Positions 1-14,700 of a stretch of DNA of 64,000 bases are shown here, piece by piece. Within the stretch, counting starts at the first letter, position 1, and the number at the start of each line of letters is the position of its first letter. Source of the DNA: Distichodus sexfasciatus (lineage: Eukaryota; Chordata; Actinopteri; Characiformes; Distichodontidae); contig JAVGVS010000024.1 of NCBI GenBank assembly GCA_032718565.1, positions 1,868,452 to 1,932,451 of the forward strand, written 5' to 3'. The notes beneath the pieces are model-generated. The model did not search any database, was not told where the DNA came from, and worked only from the letters and a program-made list of their open reading frames with translations. The position numbers and the translations under genes are program-made.

Positions 1-1490
1 GAATATTATAATAATTCCCCCCAAATTATTATTTAAACACACCTCATTTGACATCATGGTGGCGTTACGGGGCCGCTAGATGGCCCTGTTTGCTTATATT
101 TTGAAGTCTTAGGACGTTTATATTCGAATTATTTGTGAATTAATTACTTTAATTAGTATTAGTAACAGCGAAATCGGTCTGTATCAGTCTCATAAGAGTT
201 AAATATATTGCATTTAATTTAAATATATTGCATACGTTTATACATTATACTGTGATAATGTGCAAATAAGCCAGCATCCCGCCATTTATGACCTGTTACG
301 ACCACAGATGAAGAGACTTGGTATTGTATGAATTACTGAACCTAAATTTAAATCCCCCCTTTCCTGAAAACTGTGATGAAACTTGTAAGATGAGCTCACT
401 GCATGCAAGTTACATCTGAATTAAATGCAAGGATATTGTCAAATACTTCAGGGTAACTGAATTTCCTTTCTTTTCTTCAATAGCATAACCACATTCCACA
501 CCACAAACCATTGTCAGATAAATAATGAAAAAGTGAATTTATATTTGTATCGACATAAGCAGAATATCTATTTTAAAAAGACAGATGTAGCCAGACAAGG
601 TGCAACCTGGACATTTAGGACGGTGGTGACATAACAGTTAAGGAGATTCTCCTGTGAATCCCAGACCAATAATGATTCCGTACTCAAGAAGCAAAATTTC
701 CTGGGCACTGTCCACTGCTCCTACATGGATGGATTAAAGGCAGGGCTACACTGTATGCTAATGTGTTTACAATGAGAATCACTTCTTTCACCTTTCAGTT
801 CCCAAACATTCCTCATAAACTCCTCCTGGATATCTTACCTGCCTGCCGCGTATTTGTGTGTATTTTCTGGTGATATAGCTCTTAGATAAGAAGAGAAAGA
901 GCTTTCCTAGAAATACGTTTAAAATTTCACACATTTGCTCACACCTATACTGCGCTACAGAAAAAGTGGCAAGACCCAAAAACACCACCCCTACTATTAG
1001 TCAGGCCTGTGTATTCCCAAAACAAGACCTTTATCCCCAATCCAAAGCTCTGTCATTGACCCCCACCCCCCAACCCCCACAAACCCACTGGTGACGCAGC
1101 GACTGACGGAATGGCTTCGAGACACAAAGAGGCACCGGGCTTTTATTGCTTTTTCCTCCAGCGATTCGGCGTCGCCGCGTCTTCCGAAGGCAACTTTCCC
1201 ACAGAGAGTCTTTAGAAAGGAACGTGCGTCTCCCCTACGCCCAGCGGTGGGAATTCTCCCCAACACCTCCCAGCGTCTCTACGGCAACGTTTACAAGCCG
1301 GCAGGGACTGTGTCAAGAGGTGTTGAACAAGGGTGGGAGAGCAAAGATGACGCTGAGCGGAACTGAAAGCCAGGCCACATAGAGGCCGTAAAAGGTCAGC
1401 TCCTTAGGAGCAAGGTCACGTCCCCAAAGAAGCAGTGGCATAACGGACTGCACTGTAGCGTGTTGGTGTAATTAATGTAAATAAAATAAA
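1..1490. other. Intergenic, no gene seen
   Basis: This is AT-rich sequence downstream of the 3' end of fhdc1. The open frames on both strands are short, lack splice-linked partners and resemble nothing I know. I see no RNA gene. Old transposon remnants are likely but I could not delimit any. Confidence 0.5.
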
Positions 1491-1768
1491 TGACATTAAA
1501 TTGAACAGTGGTAGTAGGGGTGGCACGGTGACGCAGTGGTTAGCGCCGCTATCTCACGACGAGAAGGTCTTGTGTTTCGATCCACGGGTCGGCCTTTCTG
1601 TGTGGAGTTTACATGCTGTGTGTTGGTTCCTGCCTAAGGTTGGTCCCCGCCTTGCACCTGTAAGTCCCCGGGCTAGGCTCCGGTCCCCCCCCACCGTGGC
1701 CCTGGTTGGGATTAAGCGGTTCGGATAATGAATAAATGGATGAATGACATTAAATTGAACAGTGGTAG
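1491..1768 (+). mobile_element. Short retroposon with perfect 24-bp target-site duplication
   Basis: A direct repeat of 24 bp (1491-1514 and 1745-1768) flanks about 230 bp of inserted DNA. The insert starts with a tRNA-like/RTE-type head (GGCACGGTGACGCAGTGGTT) and ends in a GGATAAtgAATAAATGGA-like tail. This head-and-tail layout is very common in teleost genomes as a 3'-truncated or SINE-like retroposon, but I am not sure of the family name. The perfect duplication means a recent insertion by target-primed reverse transcription. Degraded tails of the same kind lie near 9.5 kb and 63.5 kb. Confidence 0.8.
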
Positions 1769-1831
1769 CGCTGAACCTCCAAATCTTGCTAGGTTCCAAA
1801 ACAGACAGAAGGCATATACGTCGTTGTCATC

Positions 1832-1837
1832 TTTATT
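1832..1837 (-). promoter_or_regulatory. fhdc1: Candidate polyadenylation signal of fhdc1
   Basis: TTTATT on the plus strand is AATAAA on the minus strand, about 940 bp downstream of the fhdc1 stop codon. No gene lies between. It would give a 3' UTR of roughly 1815-2778. No transcript evidence is available here. Confidence 0.5.
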
Positions 1838-2778
1838 TCGTCTTCTTATATTAACACATACAGATATTACAACGGACATGATCACGTTAAGTTAACATTT
1901 CTTCTTCTTCTTCAAAAAAAAATCGAAACAAAATTCCAGCAGGTTCTGACTGGGACCCTTCAGCCAGGGATTAATCTCTCAGCTCTGTAAAGTGCATCAG
2001 GTTGAGGAGAAAGTGGGGCCGTGCCCTGTACCGACAAACCCCAAAGACTCTTTTATACACACACACACATACACATACACAACAGTGTCTCCTGTGCAGC
2101 GTTGATACTTTGGAATGAATTACGGCCCTACACACAGTCTCACGTGGACCTATCTTGAATTGAACATTTTTGACCTGCTTTAAGGACCAACTGTGGGTGT
2201 GGTTGGACTGGCCAGTAGTTTTACGCCTGAAGTGTCTTCTCACTTTAACATTTAAGAAGTTCAAAAAGGAGCATGACAAATGCTCAGGCTTGTGGCACCT
2301 AAAACTCTGGCAGGAATTCTGTTCTGTTTTCGCATCGGAGCACTCTGCAGCCCGCACAGAGCTACTCCGGCATTCAGAGGTAGTATGCAAAACGTAAAGG
2401 GCGGCAGGATTTCTACGTGAAAGGAATAACCAAATGATTATGAGGAACGTAGCAGGGATTGATTTAGGGCTACTCCAAAATGTGAGGCTAAATGAGGTTG
2501 TGTCCCCTGAGCGGGACGACTGTTCTCCTCGGGATCCTGTTACGGTGCCTCGGTCTCAGGCCCTTTTTCTGCAAAGAGAGTGAATGGCTCTTTTCTCTAG
2601 GTGATGGGACTAAATGGACAGTTAACATTAAAAAAAAAAAAAAGAAAAAACGCTGCAGTGACCTGTCCAAAGAACTTTTTGAAACCCTTTGACATTTGCA
2701 CGAATGCCTCCTTGGCTCTACAATCTTCTTCATAGTCCAAGAAGCATGGAAATGTAATCCCACTTCTAACTGAAGACA

Positions 2779-5700
2779 TCACCTCCACAGTGGTTGAGCA
2801 GCAGCAGCTCGCGGGATTCTGGGGCGCAAGGTCCTCGTCCCTGACGCGGTCTTGCCAGAGGCAGACTCCACGCTCTTGCCGGTTTTGGCTTTGGCCACGT
2901 TGATGACGGTAGTCCGGATGGTCTTGGCGTTGGTGGCCGCCGTCGGGCTGTGGGTGGCCCGAGTTTGGCACGGGTTTAGGGACTCAGAGTTGGGAGCGAG
3001 CCGCTTCGAAACCCGTAGCGGAGACCCCCTGACGAACGGCTCACGCCCCAGAGCCGACTTGTCCTTCTCCTGTCCGGTTTTCTCACCAGGCCTGCTTTTG
3101 AGTTTGACAAGAGGGGGGTCAGCTTGGGACTGGGGACCTTTATCCCGGGTACTGCTGCTTCGTTTCAGCTCGGCGTGGCGCCCAACCTGCGACGCTCGCA
3201 TGGAGGAGGCTCTCGGAGGGGTGAGGCGTGGCGCCCGAGGAGTTCCCGGCCCCTCGGCGAGTATTGGCTCAGCCTTGGCTCGCACTTTGGGAACCCCGGC
3301 GCTGTTCGAAAGGGCACTCCGGGGCGGCAGTCCCCTTTTGGTGGGCGTCTTTCCGGCCCGCGAGTCATCCTTGGCTTGGGGCGAACTTGCTCCCTCCCTC
3401 TCCTCGGCTTCCAGCTCTTTTCTCCACTTGGAGCAGTGGCTGGGTGGCGGACGTGTCGTGGCAGTGGGAGAAATGGCTTCGTAAGAGCGAAGCGCCTTGA
3501 CGAGAGTGTGGCACTCCACAATCTCGCCCGGACGAGCGTAAGCGTGCTCTCGATCTGCGCTTACTGCCGCTGGCTCCGGAGCCAGCTCTGGCTCCAAGGC
3601 CAGCTGCGGGGCGACTTCCGGAGGGCAGGACCCCGCCCAGAGTTCCGCAGAGGGACTGGACGGTCTCTCGGCGTCTGTGCACGTAGTCGCTCCGCTCTCG
3701 GCTTGTAGAACGAGAGGTTGGGAGCTTCTTTCGGTAGCATCAACGCCGTCCGGCTTCCCTGTCTCATCCGGAGGTGTGTATGTTGCTATGTGCGTTATCC
3801 TTTCCGAAATGACGTGTACCCGTGTCTCGACTTTCAGCACCAGGTTTGGGGACAGCCCCTCCACATTCTTAGTCCTTTGTTCCCGCACTGGACTTACAGA
3901 GGTGTCGTTGTCGGGGGCGATCCCTGAACTGAGTCTTGCTGTTGCTTGTGGCGTGACTGCTGCATGTCCGTAAGAGCCGTACGCTGTTGACTCCACTCGT
4001 AAAGAATCCAGTTGGTCCGTCTGAATCCCACTCAGTCTGCTGATGGTTTTAGCGCTGTCCTTAATCGCAGAGGCTCTACTTGAGCTCTCCGAACTAGGGA
4101 CCTGCTGGAGGTCTTCTGAGATGAGTTTGGGGTCCGAGTTCTTATCTTCCTGAACGAGGATGTGCTGGGACTGTCTGCGGAGGCTGCGTCGGCTCCACGT
4201 GTAGCTCAGGTTACGCTCCAGAGTGCGCTCCAGGTCGTCTGGTTCTCTGCCCGGCTCGACACCTCCACAAAGTGCCAGCGAGCGACGCTTTGCCACGTTC
4301 TCCCGCTCGCGCTCCGCTCGCCTCTGCTCCTGCCTCTCCCGCTCAGCATTCTCCTGCAGCACACATATATATACACAAACTATTAACAAATGCATATCTT
4401 TATGAATTTCAAATAATTGAGGAAAACACACACAGATGTAGTTGCAGACTACAAGCGGTGATATGTTTTGAGGGAACTGTCCATGAAACTCACCGGAGAA
4501 TTTCAAATTAGACCAAGAGTATTTCGATTTTATTGGTTCTGAATGTCCGATTCGATCAATTTCCGATTAATTGCTCAGCCCTAGATGTTACTAACGCCCT
4601 AGTCAGAAGTAAGTTGGGAGTTATTATGAGGTTCGACCCCCTGGCGAGGCTTTTCTCACCCGGACGGCTTTTTGGAAGCGGTGGCAGAAGGAGTGAAAAA
4701 TGCAGCAGGCCTCCTCCGGTTTGAAGGAGCTCTCATCTTCACAGAAGAATTCCACCAAGGCCTGGCTGGTTTTGCACAAGCTGTCCACCTCCTCTTGGGC
4801 TTCCCTCAACCTCACGTCTGCAACCTGGATGAGAGAAGAAGGATGAGTCAAAATTTAATAGCTGTAGTCACAGAACGTTCTCCTTGCTACTCACTGACCA
4901 CATGATTCTAACACATTATAATAACAAAGATTCCTTGTGTCATTTGAGGCTCACGAATAGGGAGGGGCATCGAGATGCGTCAACATTGTCGAGTCAAGCT
5001 AATGCTTGTCTAAAATAAATATCTCAATGCTAAACGCTAGTCTAGGCTCAGACAGCATTAGTCAGGCAACAGTCGCAACTTCGTCAGTGACCTGCAGAAG
5101 TCAGACAAGTCACTAGTTGAGGGAAAGTGACACAGAAAAAGAAAGTAGAATGTCACAGAGAAGTGTCAAGAGTTTATTGTGAAAGATTTGCAGCTCTTTT
5201 ATGTATGTACAGCTCAGCATAGACCGATATCTGCTTTAGCAGTCAAAGGCGATCACTGACGAAGGGTTAGCGAAGGACAACGGCAACCTTTAGTCTTCTG
5301 TCTGTTAAACGTGACCGGCAAAATCCCTAATAAAGTGCCCAAAATGAGTCTGGACCAGCCTTTACCTCCAGGAAGAGCCTCGTTTGTTGCTCGATCTCAG
5401 GTTCGGCCTGCGCGCTGACTCTCAGCGCTTCCACTCTGCCGTGCAACCGGGACAGGTCTTCCAGCAGCGATTCTTCTGACAATCTAAACAGACACAGGTC
5501 ACTTCAATCTCACCTTGTTCCTAAAAACAGCGAACCACTGCGACCCGGTCGATAAGATGCCTGCAATATCTAAGAAAGCAGAAACTGTTAGCAGAAATGA
5601 ACAAACAAAAGTTAAATAACCGACCTTGAGGCCGGGCCGACGTGACTCAGCTGGCTTGGGAATGTCAGCAGGTCTTCGTCCTTCTTTACAGCCTCCTGCG

Positions 5701-8700
5701 ACGTGAAATAAGAATTATCATTATTACGCATCAAAGTGCATTTTCATTTGAATCTTTGAGTAAAAAGTTGTATCAAAACTGGGGTTGTGCGATTGGACCA
5801 AAATGTTGTGTCCCGATATGATATGTCATGTCCTGATAACGATATATAACATAACAATACAGCACATTTTCTGTATATTCAGAGGAAGTTGCACAAGCAA
5901 ACTCTTACATCTGTCCATTCCTGATCATTTTAGCACCACCGACTTAAGGAGTGTCTCAAAATGACAGAACTGTGTTTAAACGAATAATTTATTATAAACA
6001 ATTTAGCCTATACAAGATACAAGATTCTTTAAAATCTCAAAAACTATTCGTTCAAACACAGCTCTGTCATTTTGAAACGCTCCCTAAGCCCAAAACATTA
6101 TTTTCTGTTTTCGTTATTGGACATTAAAAAGTGGGATCGTGCCATTTTTAGTCCATAGCGTGAAAAACATTGCCGTAAACAGTGCGTTTTGCGACACCAT
6201 GAAATAAACGATAGAGAATTTCCAGACAAATGTCCTGAAGAACAGAAACTTTTCAAAAGGTATGTCAAATTTGTACGGTTTGATTTCATGTGCTGCTCCT
6301 AAAGGTGATCCACCAAGTTATTACGCTTAGAGGACCATCTTTAGGAGCAGCAAACGAAATCAAACCCCACCCATAACATCTCACTCTTGTTGTGGTGAAA
6401 ATTTGGCCCACTTCATAAAACTGTTTTAATGACATATTTTGTATGAGATCATCGCGACATTGGCGTAAGGTATGCTGCCTTTAGTAGCGTGTTATCAGAC
6501 ACTAATCCTCTTTTCTTCTACTCCCAGAGCAGTCACAAACACGTGTTTTAACAACACAACGCTATTCACACAACCATCGTGCTCTTACGTCAGCGTCGCA
6601 AGAAACCAGACACCATTTATTCAGCAGCATCAAAGAGCTACGGAGAACCGCGCAACGAGAGCTCCCTCCTCTAGCGGGGCGAGCGTGTTTAAGATCACGC
6701 TTGCGAGCCGTTCGATCGCCATGCTGCTTCTCGGTAGACGGACGTAGACGGGCGGAGGCGGGGGGGGTTGGCACGTACCATGGCGACGAAATGGAGCAGG
6801 TTCATGCCCGGCTTGTTGGCCTTGGTGTCAGCCAGTTTGAGCAGGGAGGCGATCCTGAAGCCGGCCGCGTTCCCCGCGTAACCTCCCTGTGGGCACAAGT
6901 GAGGTCAGCGCGATTGTGTTCGGAGGACTTTTCTTAAACAAACAGGGCGTATCGGTGGAGAGGCGCCTGGCGCTGATATCAACCACGCACACTCCCACAT
7001 GCGCAAGTTTAAAACACACACACACTCTTGTACAACTATCTTTGTGGGGACTTTCCATAAACTAACATAATGACTAGATGTATTTAATGCTACAGTTAAT
7101 CCTAATCCTAACCCTAATCTTAACCTCAGTAAACAAAAACACATCGTTTTATTCTTTTAGTTTCTTAAATAAAACATGCACATTTTCTAAAAAGCCATTT
7201 GCGGACCGCTCCGATGTGCCCACAAAGCCGTATAAAAACAATCAAGGTGATTTTAGGGGACAAAAAGGCCCCAAAAGGTCCCCACAACGCATAAATACAT
7301 GGCACATACACAATAAAACAAGGCTTGGTACGGCTTACCGCGTTCATGTAATTGCCGGCCTTCAGCACCAGACGCAGGATGGAGTGAAGCTTGTGGCATC
7401 CCAGAAGCTCTGCAAGAAGAGAAGTCCGGTCCAGTATCAATACCTGGGTCATTCGTTCGTTCATTCATTCATTCATTCATTCATTATCTAAACCGAGCGC
7501 GTTTTCATTTTTGTTTATAACTCGCAAATTTGGCGTCACACATTCACAGCATCAAAAATCTTCTTTTATAAGGTTTTATCAAATACAGTAATCCCCCAGT
7601 TATACGCGGATCAGGACTCGCGGATCCGGTCATACGCGGATTTTTCACGAGAACCGAACTCCTCGTTTGACGCGGAAATCTCTGCAACAGCGCGGAACCT
7701 GCAAATATTCTCCACTTTTTTTTTTTTGCTTTTTTCGTGACAATATATTTTTTACGCATTTTATTTCTAAATTATTAAGAAAAATGTACTCATTTTGTAA
7801 CATAAATAGTAATCCAAATATTAATTCAGCTAAATACAGTATAAATCAGTGTAGGGGGTTGCACGACCACATCCAGACGCCTTCTGGACTGCTCCGTTCA
7901 GACTGTGTTTTTTCCCCTAATTTTCTAATTTAGTGTGTTTCAGAGAATTCCATATTTTTAATTTAAACCTAATTATTGTTTATAATGTTTGCGTCTCAGC
8001 CGAGAAAGACAGGCCGACGGCCGCCGTGCATCGGACAGCCGTTTTTTTCCCCAGAGATACAGATTACCAGTCCGTCCCTGACTCATCTTGAGTGTTTTTT
8101 AAACCCCAATAGTTTTATTACTGTACTGTAAATTAAATTAAAAGAGGCGGTTAAGCTCAGTCGCCGCCCAATGTCTGTGTCTCTACAATAAGACGCGCCG
8201 CTGATGAACAGTAAATTATTGAACTGTAAAAAATATTGGTCATTACACCTACATTTTACTGTATTTTTTTTTTATACTAAAAACTACACTAATTTATTAC
8301 TGTATTTACCTGTTTATACCAAAGAAAGTGCCCTTGCATGAATTACAGTACACACCTGTATGGGCATACCTAATATTTTCGTTAAGAGTAATGTATTAAA
8401 CTGAGTTTAAAATGAAATTAAAGTGTTCTGGGAGCAGATCTGGGGGCATATTTAGGGCTTACACTATAAAAATAGGCATTTTTTAAAACCAAAACACAAT
8501 AACGCGTTTTTTCATTATACGCGGGTGTTCTTGGAACGTAACCCCCGCGAATAACGAGGGATTACTGTAATATTTGCACCATTTTTTTTTTTTTTTGGCA
8601 ATCCTGGTTCCATCTTAAAACAAATCTCTGGCCGTGAGGCGGCGGAGGCCGAGGTGATTTACGGGGCAGGCTAAAGTGATTGGGGTTGGCGACGGCCCCC

Positions 8701-11700
8701 ACTGTGGTCGCTTTACCTCGAGCCGCCTCCCCCAGACATCTGGCCGCCACGCAGAGCGAGGTCACAGCGGGGTCGAACTCCTGCTGCAGGATCATGGCGT
8801 CCAGACGCAGGCGAAAGCTAACGGAGACAGATGGGAGGGAAGAGGCGGAGAGGACGAAGAGGGGGGAGGAGGTTGGGGTGAGGGGGGAAGAAGGTCTGAT
8901 CAATCAGCAGTCAATCACAGCAAAGTGCTTTTGCTTCTATCTTTGTTTATACATCGGGGGCCATCAGATGGCCAGGGACTGATAGGCCGCAGTGCGTTGG
9001 AGGTGAGGGGTGTACAGTTACTCAGGAAATTGTAAAGAATGTGCAAAAAGGGGTGTGTGTGGGGGGCAGGGGGTGGGGATCAAGCGTTAACTGGGACTGC
9101 AATCCGGTTTTATCACTTACTTTGGTACTTCTACCAGTAAGAGCATGAAGAGGTCGGGTTCGCCGAGCGTGCTGCGCTCTCCCGTGAACCTTTTTAGCCG
9201 GGCCTCCTGGAAATGAAGGAAGAGAAAGGCGCATGAGCAGAAAGCATCAGTTAATAACTCCTGCAACACTACACGGTCCCTCCAGGATTTTGCTCCTTTT
9301 TCGAGATTGTCGCGGCTTAAAACGGCTGAATTTGCGGCAGCTTTTCTTTTTTAAGAACTGCATTGAACATTGCTGCCTTTTTATGCGTTTTGTTGCAATA
9401 AAGTTGGGGAACGAAGGTGCGATTTTCTCCCTTAATCATTATCCGTTAACAATTATTTAAAATGAAGGGGACAAAACCACTACGCCCAGGATCGGTCGCG
9501 GCCTTGTGTTGCCGTGGTCCCGGGATAGGCTCCCGATAGAGATTAAGCGCTTCAGATAATGACTGACTGACTGACTGACTGAGCAAACCACTATTACTTG
9601 TGTAAACCTTTAACCATTTTAACCAGTTTTAATCACGTTTCCCGCGTCTTTCAAACGCAACAAGGAAGTGAGATCACTGACGTATGGCTCAACGCTTTGG
9701 AAACGACAACGATTGGTCAAAAATTGCTTAAAAGTTGCAGTGATTAGCAAAAATTGCACGGTCACGTTGAATTTGCAGGGATTGGCTGAATTTGCATTAA
9801 CGGCTGCCATTGCAACTTCGCAAAATCCTGGAGGGTCTGATTAGACGCAATCTTTTTTTCCTGTACAGTCGTGTTTTCCAGCAAAATGTCACCAAAATGT
9901 AGAATTAACTACACGTGCATTTCCACAAGAACACGCCAATGTGATTGCACGGGCTGGAAAACGGCTGAGTAGAAAGACTGACCAAAATGCAATGGAGGGA
10001 ATGAGGAAAGAACGAGGGACGACGAAAGTAAGATCAAAACAGATTGAGATGCGTGTTCAGCGAGGCGCTCTGAGGTGGCACAAGAACCGCGTTGACTCTT
10101 GCACAAAAACAGCCCGAAGGAAGCTTTCGACTCCCAAATCCTATGTATTCTTAATGGGAGAAAATAAACGGCAGGAAAAAAAGGGACGCGAAAGAGGAAA
10201 GAGGGAAAGGCTTTATCCTAACCTCTTCGCTGTCGGGCAGGAGCTTGCAGAGCTCGGTCAGCTTCTCGGCTCCGTAGCGTTCCCCGGCCCCCCGTCTCAC
10301 GTCTTCCACCATCTCCTTGGCCGGTCTGCGGGGGGAAGGAAAGGGCAGACGTGAGAGAAGGACATCACTTTTCACAACAAGCCCGAGGGTGAGCCGTCTC
10401 GGTCCACAGCTGCGGTATCAAAAAAAGCGGGCCTCGCTCTGGGCGGTGAACTCGTCGCATCTGGAATAAGCGGCCAGAAGAAAAAAAAAAAAGGCAAAGC
10501 AAAAATACAGAGTACGATATCGGAACGTGAAAGGTGAAACGGCATATTGACTTTTTCGCCTACTTTTGTTCCTTTCCGAGCTCAGACGGGCTTATCAGGG
10601 TGGCGAGCGAAAAGAACAAACCCACCGGCCGCCACGGCGTCGGCCGTAAAGATGATATAGGGACTGTACAAACAGACAAGGGCCCTTAAAAAAAGTCAGT
10701 CTCCTTAATGGTGAAGGTCCGCTTTTGAAGGATAGGACGGACTCACTTTCACATGGCGGAAAAAAAAAACGCTTCTGAAGTCCTGCCAAGAAAGACTGTT
10801 GTAGGGCCCTATGATTTGCGTGACGCGGAAAACGTGGACGGAATCGCGGAATTCAACAAATAAAATGGAATCCGCTGTAAAAGGCGGAACGTCGTATAAT
10901 TGGCTGATATCGCTGCGTGGACAAAGCAAAGCAATGGTTTCTAATCAGTTTTGGCCGCTGCAGCTCCCTGTACGTGTTACCTGTTGAGGTGGGACTCAGC
11001 TTTCCACACACACAAACGCACAGACACAGAGGGGGAAACGTCAATGGTCAGCTATGGTCAAGAGGCTGAAACACTGAAGTCCTCAAAAAATTACAGAATT
11101 CTAGTGTCGGTGCTAAGTTTAGAGCAGAACGATACCCAAATGATTTTTATGAATCGGGAGAACAACTCTTTTGTAAGTTTTGCCAGCACACGATAGACTG
11201 CACCCGCAAAAACACGTGATGACCACTTACAGTCAAACACTCACATCAGAAACGGTTGATTTTGCACGAAAAGATAAAGAATGTTTTTTGTTGTTTACAG
11301 GTAAATGTTTTACCAAAGCAGTAAATGTTCTGCTGAACCCCAGCACTTTGTTGAAGTTAAATAACAGTCATTTAATGTGAGATTTTTTCCTATTGCATTG
11401 TCTTTTTTTCCATCCACTCCATAATTAGACCCTTTTTAGGTGAATAAATATGACTTTAACGTAAAACACAGAATTCAGAAGAATAAAAATGGAAAAAACA
11501 GAATTTAGGAAAAAACAAAACGGAATTTAGGAAAAAACTAAACGGATTTCATGGGGCCTTACTGTTGACCCCAAGAGAGCAGCTACCGTTTCCTTATCGA
11601 ACCCTAAATGCAGCCGCAATTCTGCTAAACATCCTCAAGCCACATCCTAGTAAACAAAAATGCGAGAGAAGACAAAGCGGGCTTTTTTAATTTCCTGCTT

Positions 11701-14700
11701 TTAAGGAAAGAAAAAAAGCGGGGCAATGAGGCACGCACAGGTGGTTGTTCTTTGCATGAGTATTTCCAAAAGGGTATTAGCTCACCGCTTTGTACCTTTC
11801 AGACGGCGATTGTTTACGCAACAGAATACTAGTGGGCCCCGGGAGGCAGTAATATGAAATAATGAAAAGGTACAAGGTTGGGGCAAACAAAGCCCCTCTC
11901 GCTGGGCACGGCAGGAAGCAACTCATGGCAAAAAGAAGAAGAAAAGGACAAACAGGCAGAAAGAGTGGAGGCCAGCGCTTTAGTCTGCATGAACACTTCT
12001 CCATAATACTCCTCCATGCAAGTTCTGGCAGATATCAGTCTCAGGCGGTTGCTCTTCAATTATGACTCGGTCAATTGGAACCGTCTGAACAGCGAGCTTG
12101 CAAGTGCTGACACGAGAGACGAGCTTATCAGGAAAAGAAAGTCATTCGTGACATCCTGTCTTTAATTTGGCTCCAGCAGAACGTCCTACAGCAAGAAAAG
12201 ACCTGAAGACAGGACTGATTTATCCTCGTTTATCCGCGAACTGCCTGCCTCGTTGACAAATATGACCTCACAAAGGTTTATGGAGAAAACGTTCTACATG
12301 CGTAAATGAAAAACAGCAGCAACAACAACAAGAAATGCTTAGGTGAAATTTCGGCAGTAATAATAACCACAATTAGCCGCACCGGTTTTTAGCCGGTTTT
12401 TATTTGAACCTTTTCAGCCTTAAGAGAATTTGGGTGTTCGTCTACACCTTTGTTTTAGGGCGTATGATAGTGTTTGTGTAGAAGTTAGCCGTTACATGCT
12501 TCATGTTGTTGTGTTTAGGACATAGGGACAGTGTCTGTTTTACTGCACTGCAGAGATTTTATTGTGTTGAGATAGTCTGTGGCTTAGTTCTATGAAGGAA
12601 AATAAGGTTAGTGCTGGCGGAAACACTTCTTCATCCAGTTGGAATCCATCAGGGTATAGAAGAAAACGATTTGATACCAAGTAATGCCTCTTTCTTACAT
12701 ATAGGAAGTTTTTGAAAAAGTTTTTCTAATGAATTGCCTCATTTTGGCCTGCACCTCATCTTGGACTCATTTTTGACACGATGGCGTTCGCACGAAAACA
12801 CGGCGAACTCACGTCTCGGAATAAACAATGATAACATCAAGTAAAGGCCCGTATTGTGAGTAGAACGCTAGTTGTTTTTGTTGTTTATATAAGTTTTGTC
12901 TGTAATAAAGGGGAAGATTTGACTGAATGGGAACGCTTTAGTGAATGTCGGACTTCCCTGTGCATACGCAAACGTAGAAGAACCTACAATCCACATATTG
13001 GCTACAAAAATCAGCTCCAAGCCACCGATCGTTATCGGACCAATATCCGATCCACGCATCGGATCGGTGCATCCCTAATCCAAACGCTTTAAAAAATGAC
13101 TTGTTTGGAAATGCTCTAAAAAATTCAGACAAATATGGGAGAAATTTAGGGAACAATGCAACTTAAACTAAAGAATCCTGAACGTACAAGGCGCGGCAAT
13201 GCTGCGCAAACTCACCGCCAGACAGCAGACAATAATTTCCTAACGAGCTCAATAAACCAGTTACAACTTCCTGTTCACCCTCCTGCTAAGCACCATCGCC
13301 TTCATTTATGTTTGGTGTTTCAAGCAGGTGTGACCCCTGACCCCCTTTCGCTGACCATCAAACCCAGCTGTATCCGTTAGACGTAAAAAAAACGAGCATC
13401 GCTGCTCTCCACGACAGCTGTCTGCCCTCATCTTCACACTCCTCTCTCTTCACACCAGGGCAATCCACCACTCAAAATAAACACACACCTCCACTGGGCC
13501 GTGACAAGTGTGAAGCACTTCCCTTAACAGAGCAATCCAGCTCTGCTCCGTTTCCTCTCCTTCGAGACAGAAACAACAACATTACCACCTTCCCTTCATT
13601 GTCACCTTCGCTAGCTCTAGCGTTATCAGAGGTTGTTAAACGAAAAAAAACAAAACAATGATCGGGTCCTTACGTTTTGAACTGCCGTAGGAAGATCCCG
13701 ACGTTCATGCTGCGCTTCGAGTCGAGCAGGGAAACCTACAAAGAGGACACATGCAGAGATTTGTTAAAGAGCTGAGTCACTTTCGCCCCCCCCGACAAAT
13801 CCTACACACCCATTGACAAGGGAGACCAAAAAATGACCCAAAGGACGCCAGACTACGTCAGTAGGCAGCTTGTGTCTAGTGTCTCAAAAAGGTCATGGAG
13901 ATAAGGTGCTTACTAATATATAAAGCAGCATATGAGTTTCGCCATTTCTCAGTTTTCATTGACTTTTTATACACTTAATCCTCTGATTTGTTGCGTTTAA
14001 GAAGCGTGACGACGAGAGCAGACTATAACATTTAAACTTACCACATTTTTCCACCTACACATAATCTCCCTGGAGCAATCTGGGGATAAGCCAGGCTCGT
14101 TTTCTTGTTAAGCCAGGCTTAAAATCATGACCTCTTGCTTCCCGTTCAAATGTAGATGATGACTTGGGGCTTGGCATTTAATCGAAAATTCACTGGAACC
14201 AACATTCAGAACCTCTAATCAAAGTAATTGTGCCAATGAAGATTATTTCAGTCTGCATTAATTCATGCAAAATTTGCACTATTTCAGGAAAATATCCCAG
14301 CCCGCATATCTGAACATATTTAAAGTACAAAAATTCTGTCAGTGAATTGCTAGGGAAAAAAAAAAAAAAAACTGTGGCATTATCACCCAGACCTATGATG
14401 AAATGTCAGTGTGAACCACCACAAACTGTAAAGACTGCTTCACCTTGTCGACGGCGGCCTCCTGAGGAGACCTGCACCTCCTTAGGCTTCGCCGGAAACT
14501 GTCGCTCCGGTCCGGCTTCCGAGCCTCCTTCTGGCTGAAAAGCTCGTCGAGGGAGCGCAGGTCGATGAGGAAGTCGTCCTCCTCCCCCGCCAGTGGGCCG
14601 CTCCACACGCTTTTGCGGCCCTCCACGCGTTCCTTGGGGATCCGCTCCCAGTTGACGTTGCGGAGCCGCTGCTTTCGTGCCAAGTCCAATCGGCCGAGGG

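Noticed and set aside
2852..3708. Long plus-strand ORFs opposite the last fhdc1 exon
   Set aside because: GC-rich antisense shadow of a confirmed exon; no homology.
7080..7125. Interstitial telomere repeat
   Set aside because: The CCTAAT/CCCTAA run is short, degenerate and lies inside a known type of MITE.
9941..10354. 137-codon plus-strand ORF in fhdc1 intron 2, extending over exon 3
   Set aside because: Lysine/arginine-rich low-complexity frame that runs antisense through exon 10223-10325; no homology.
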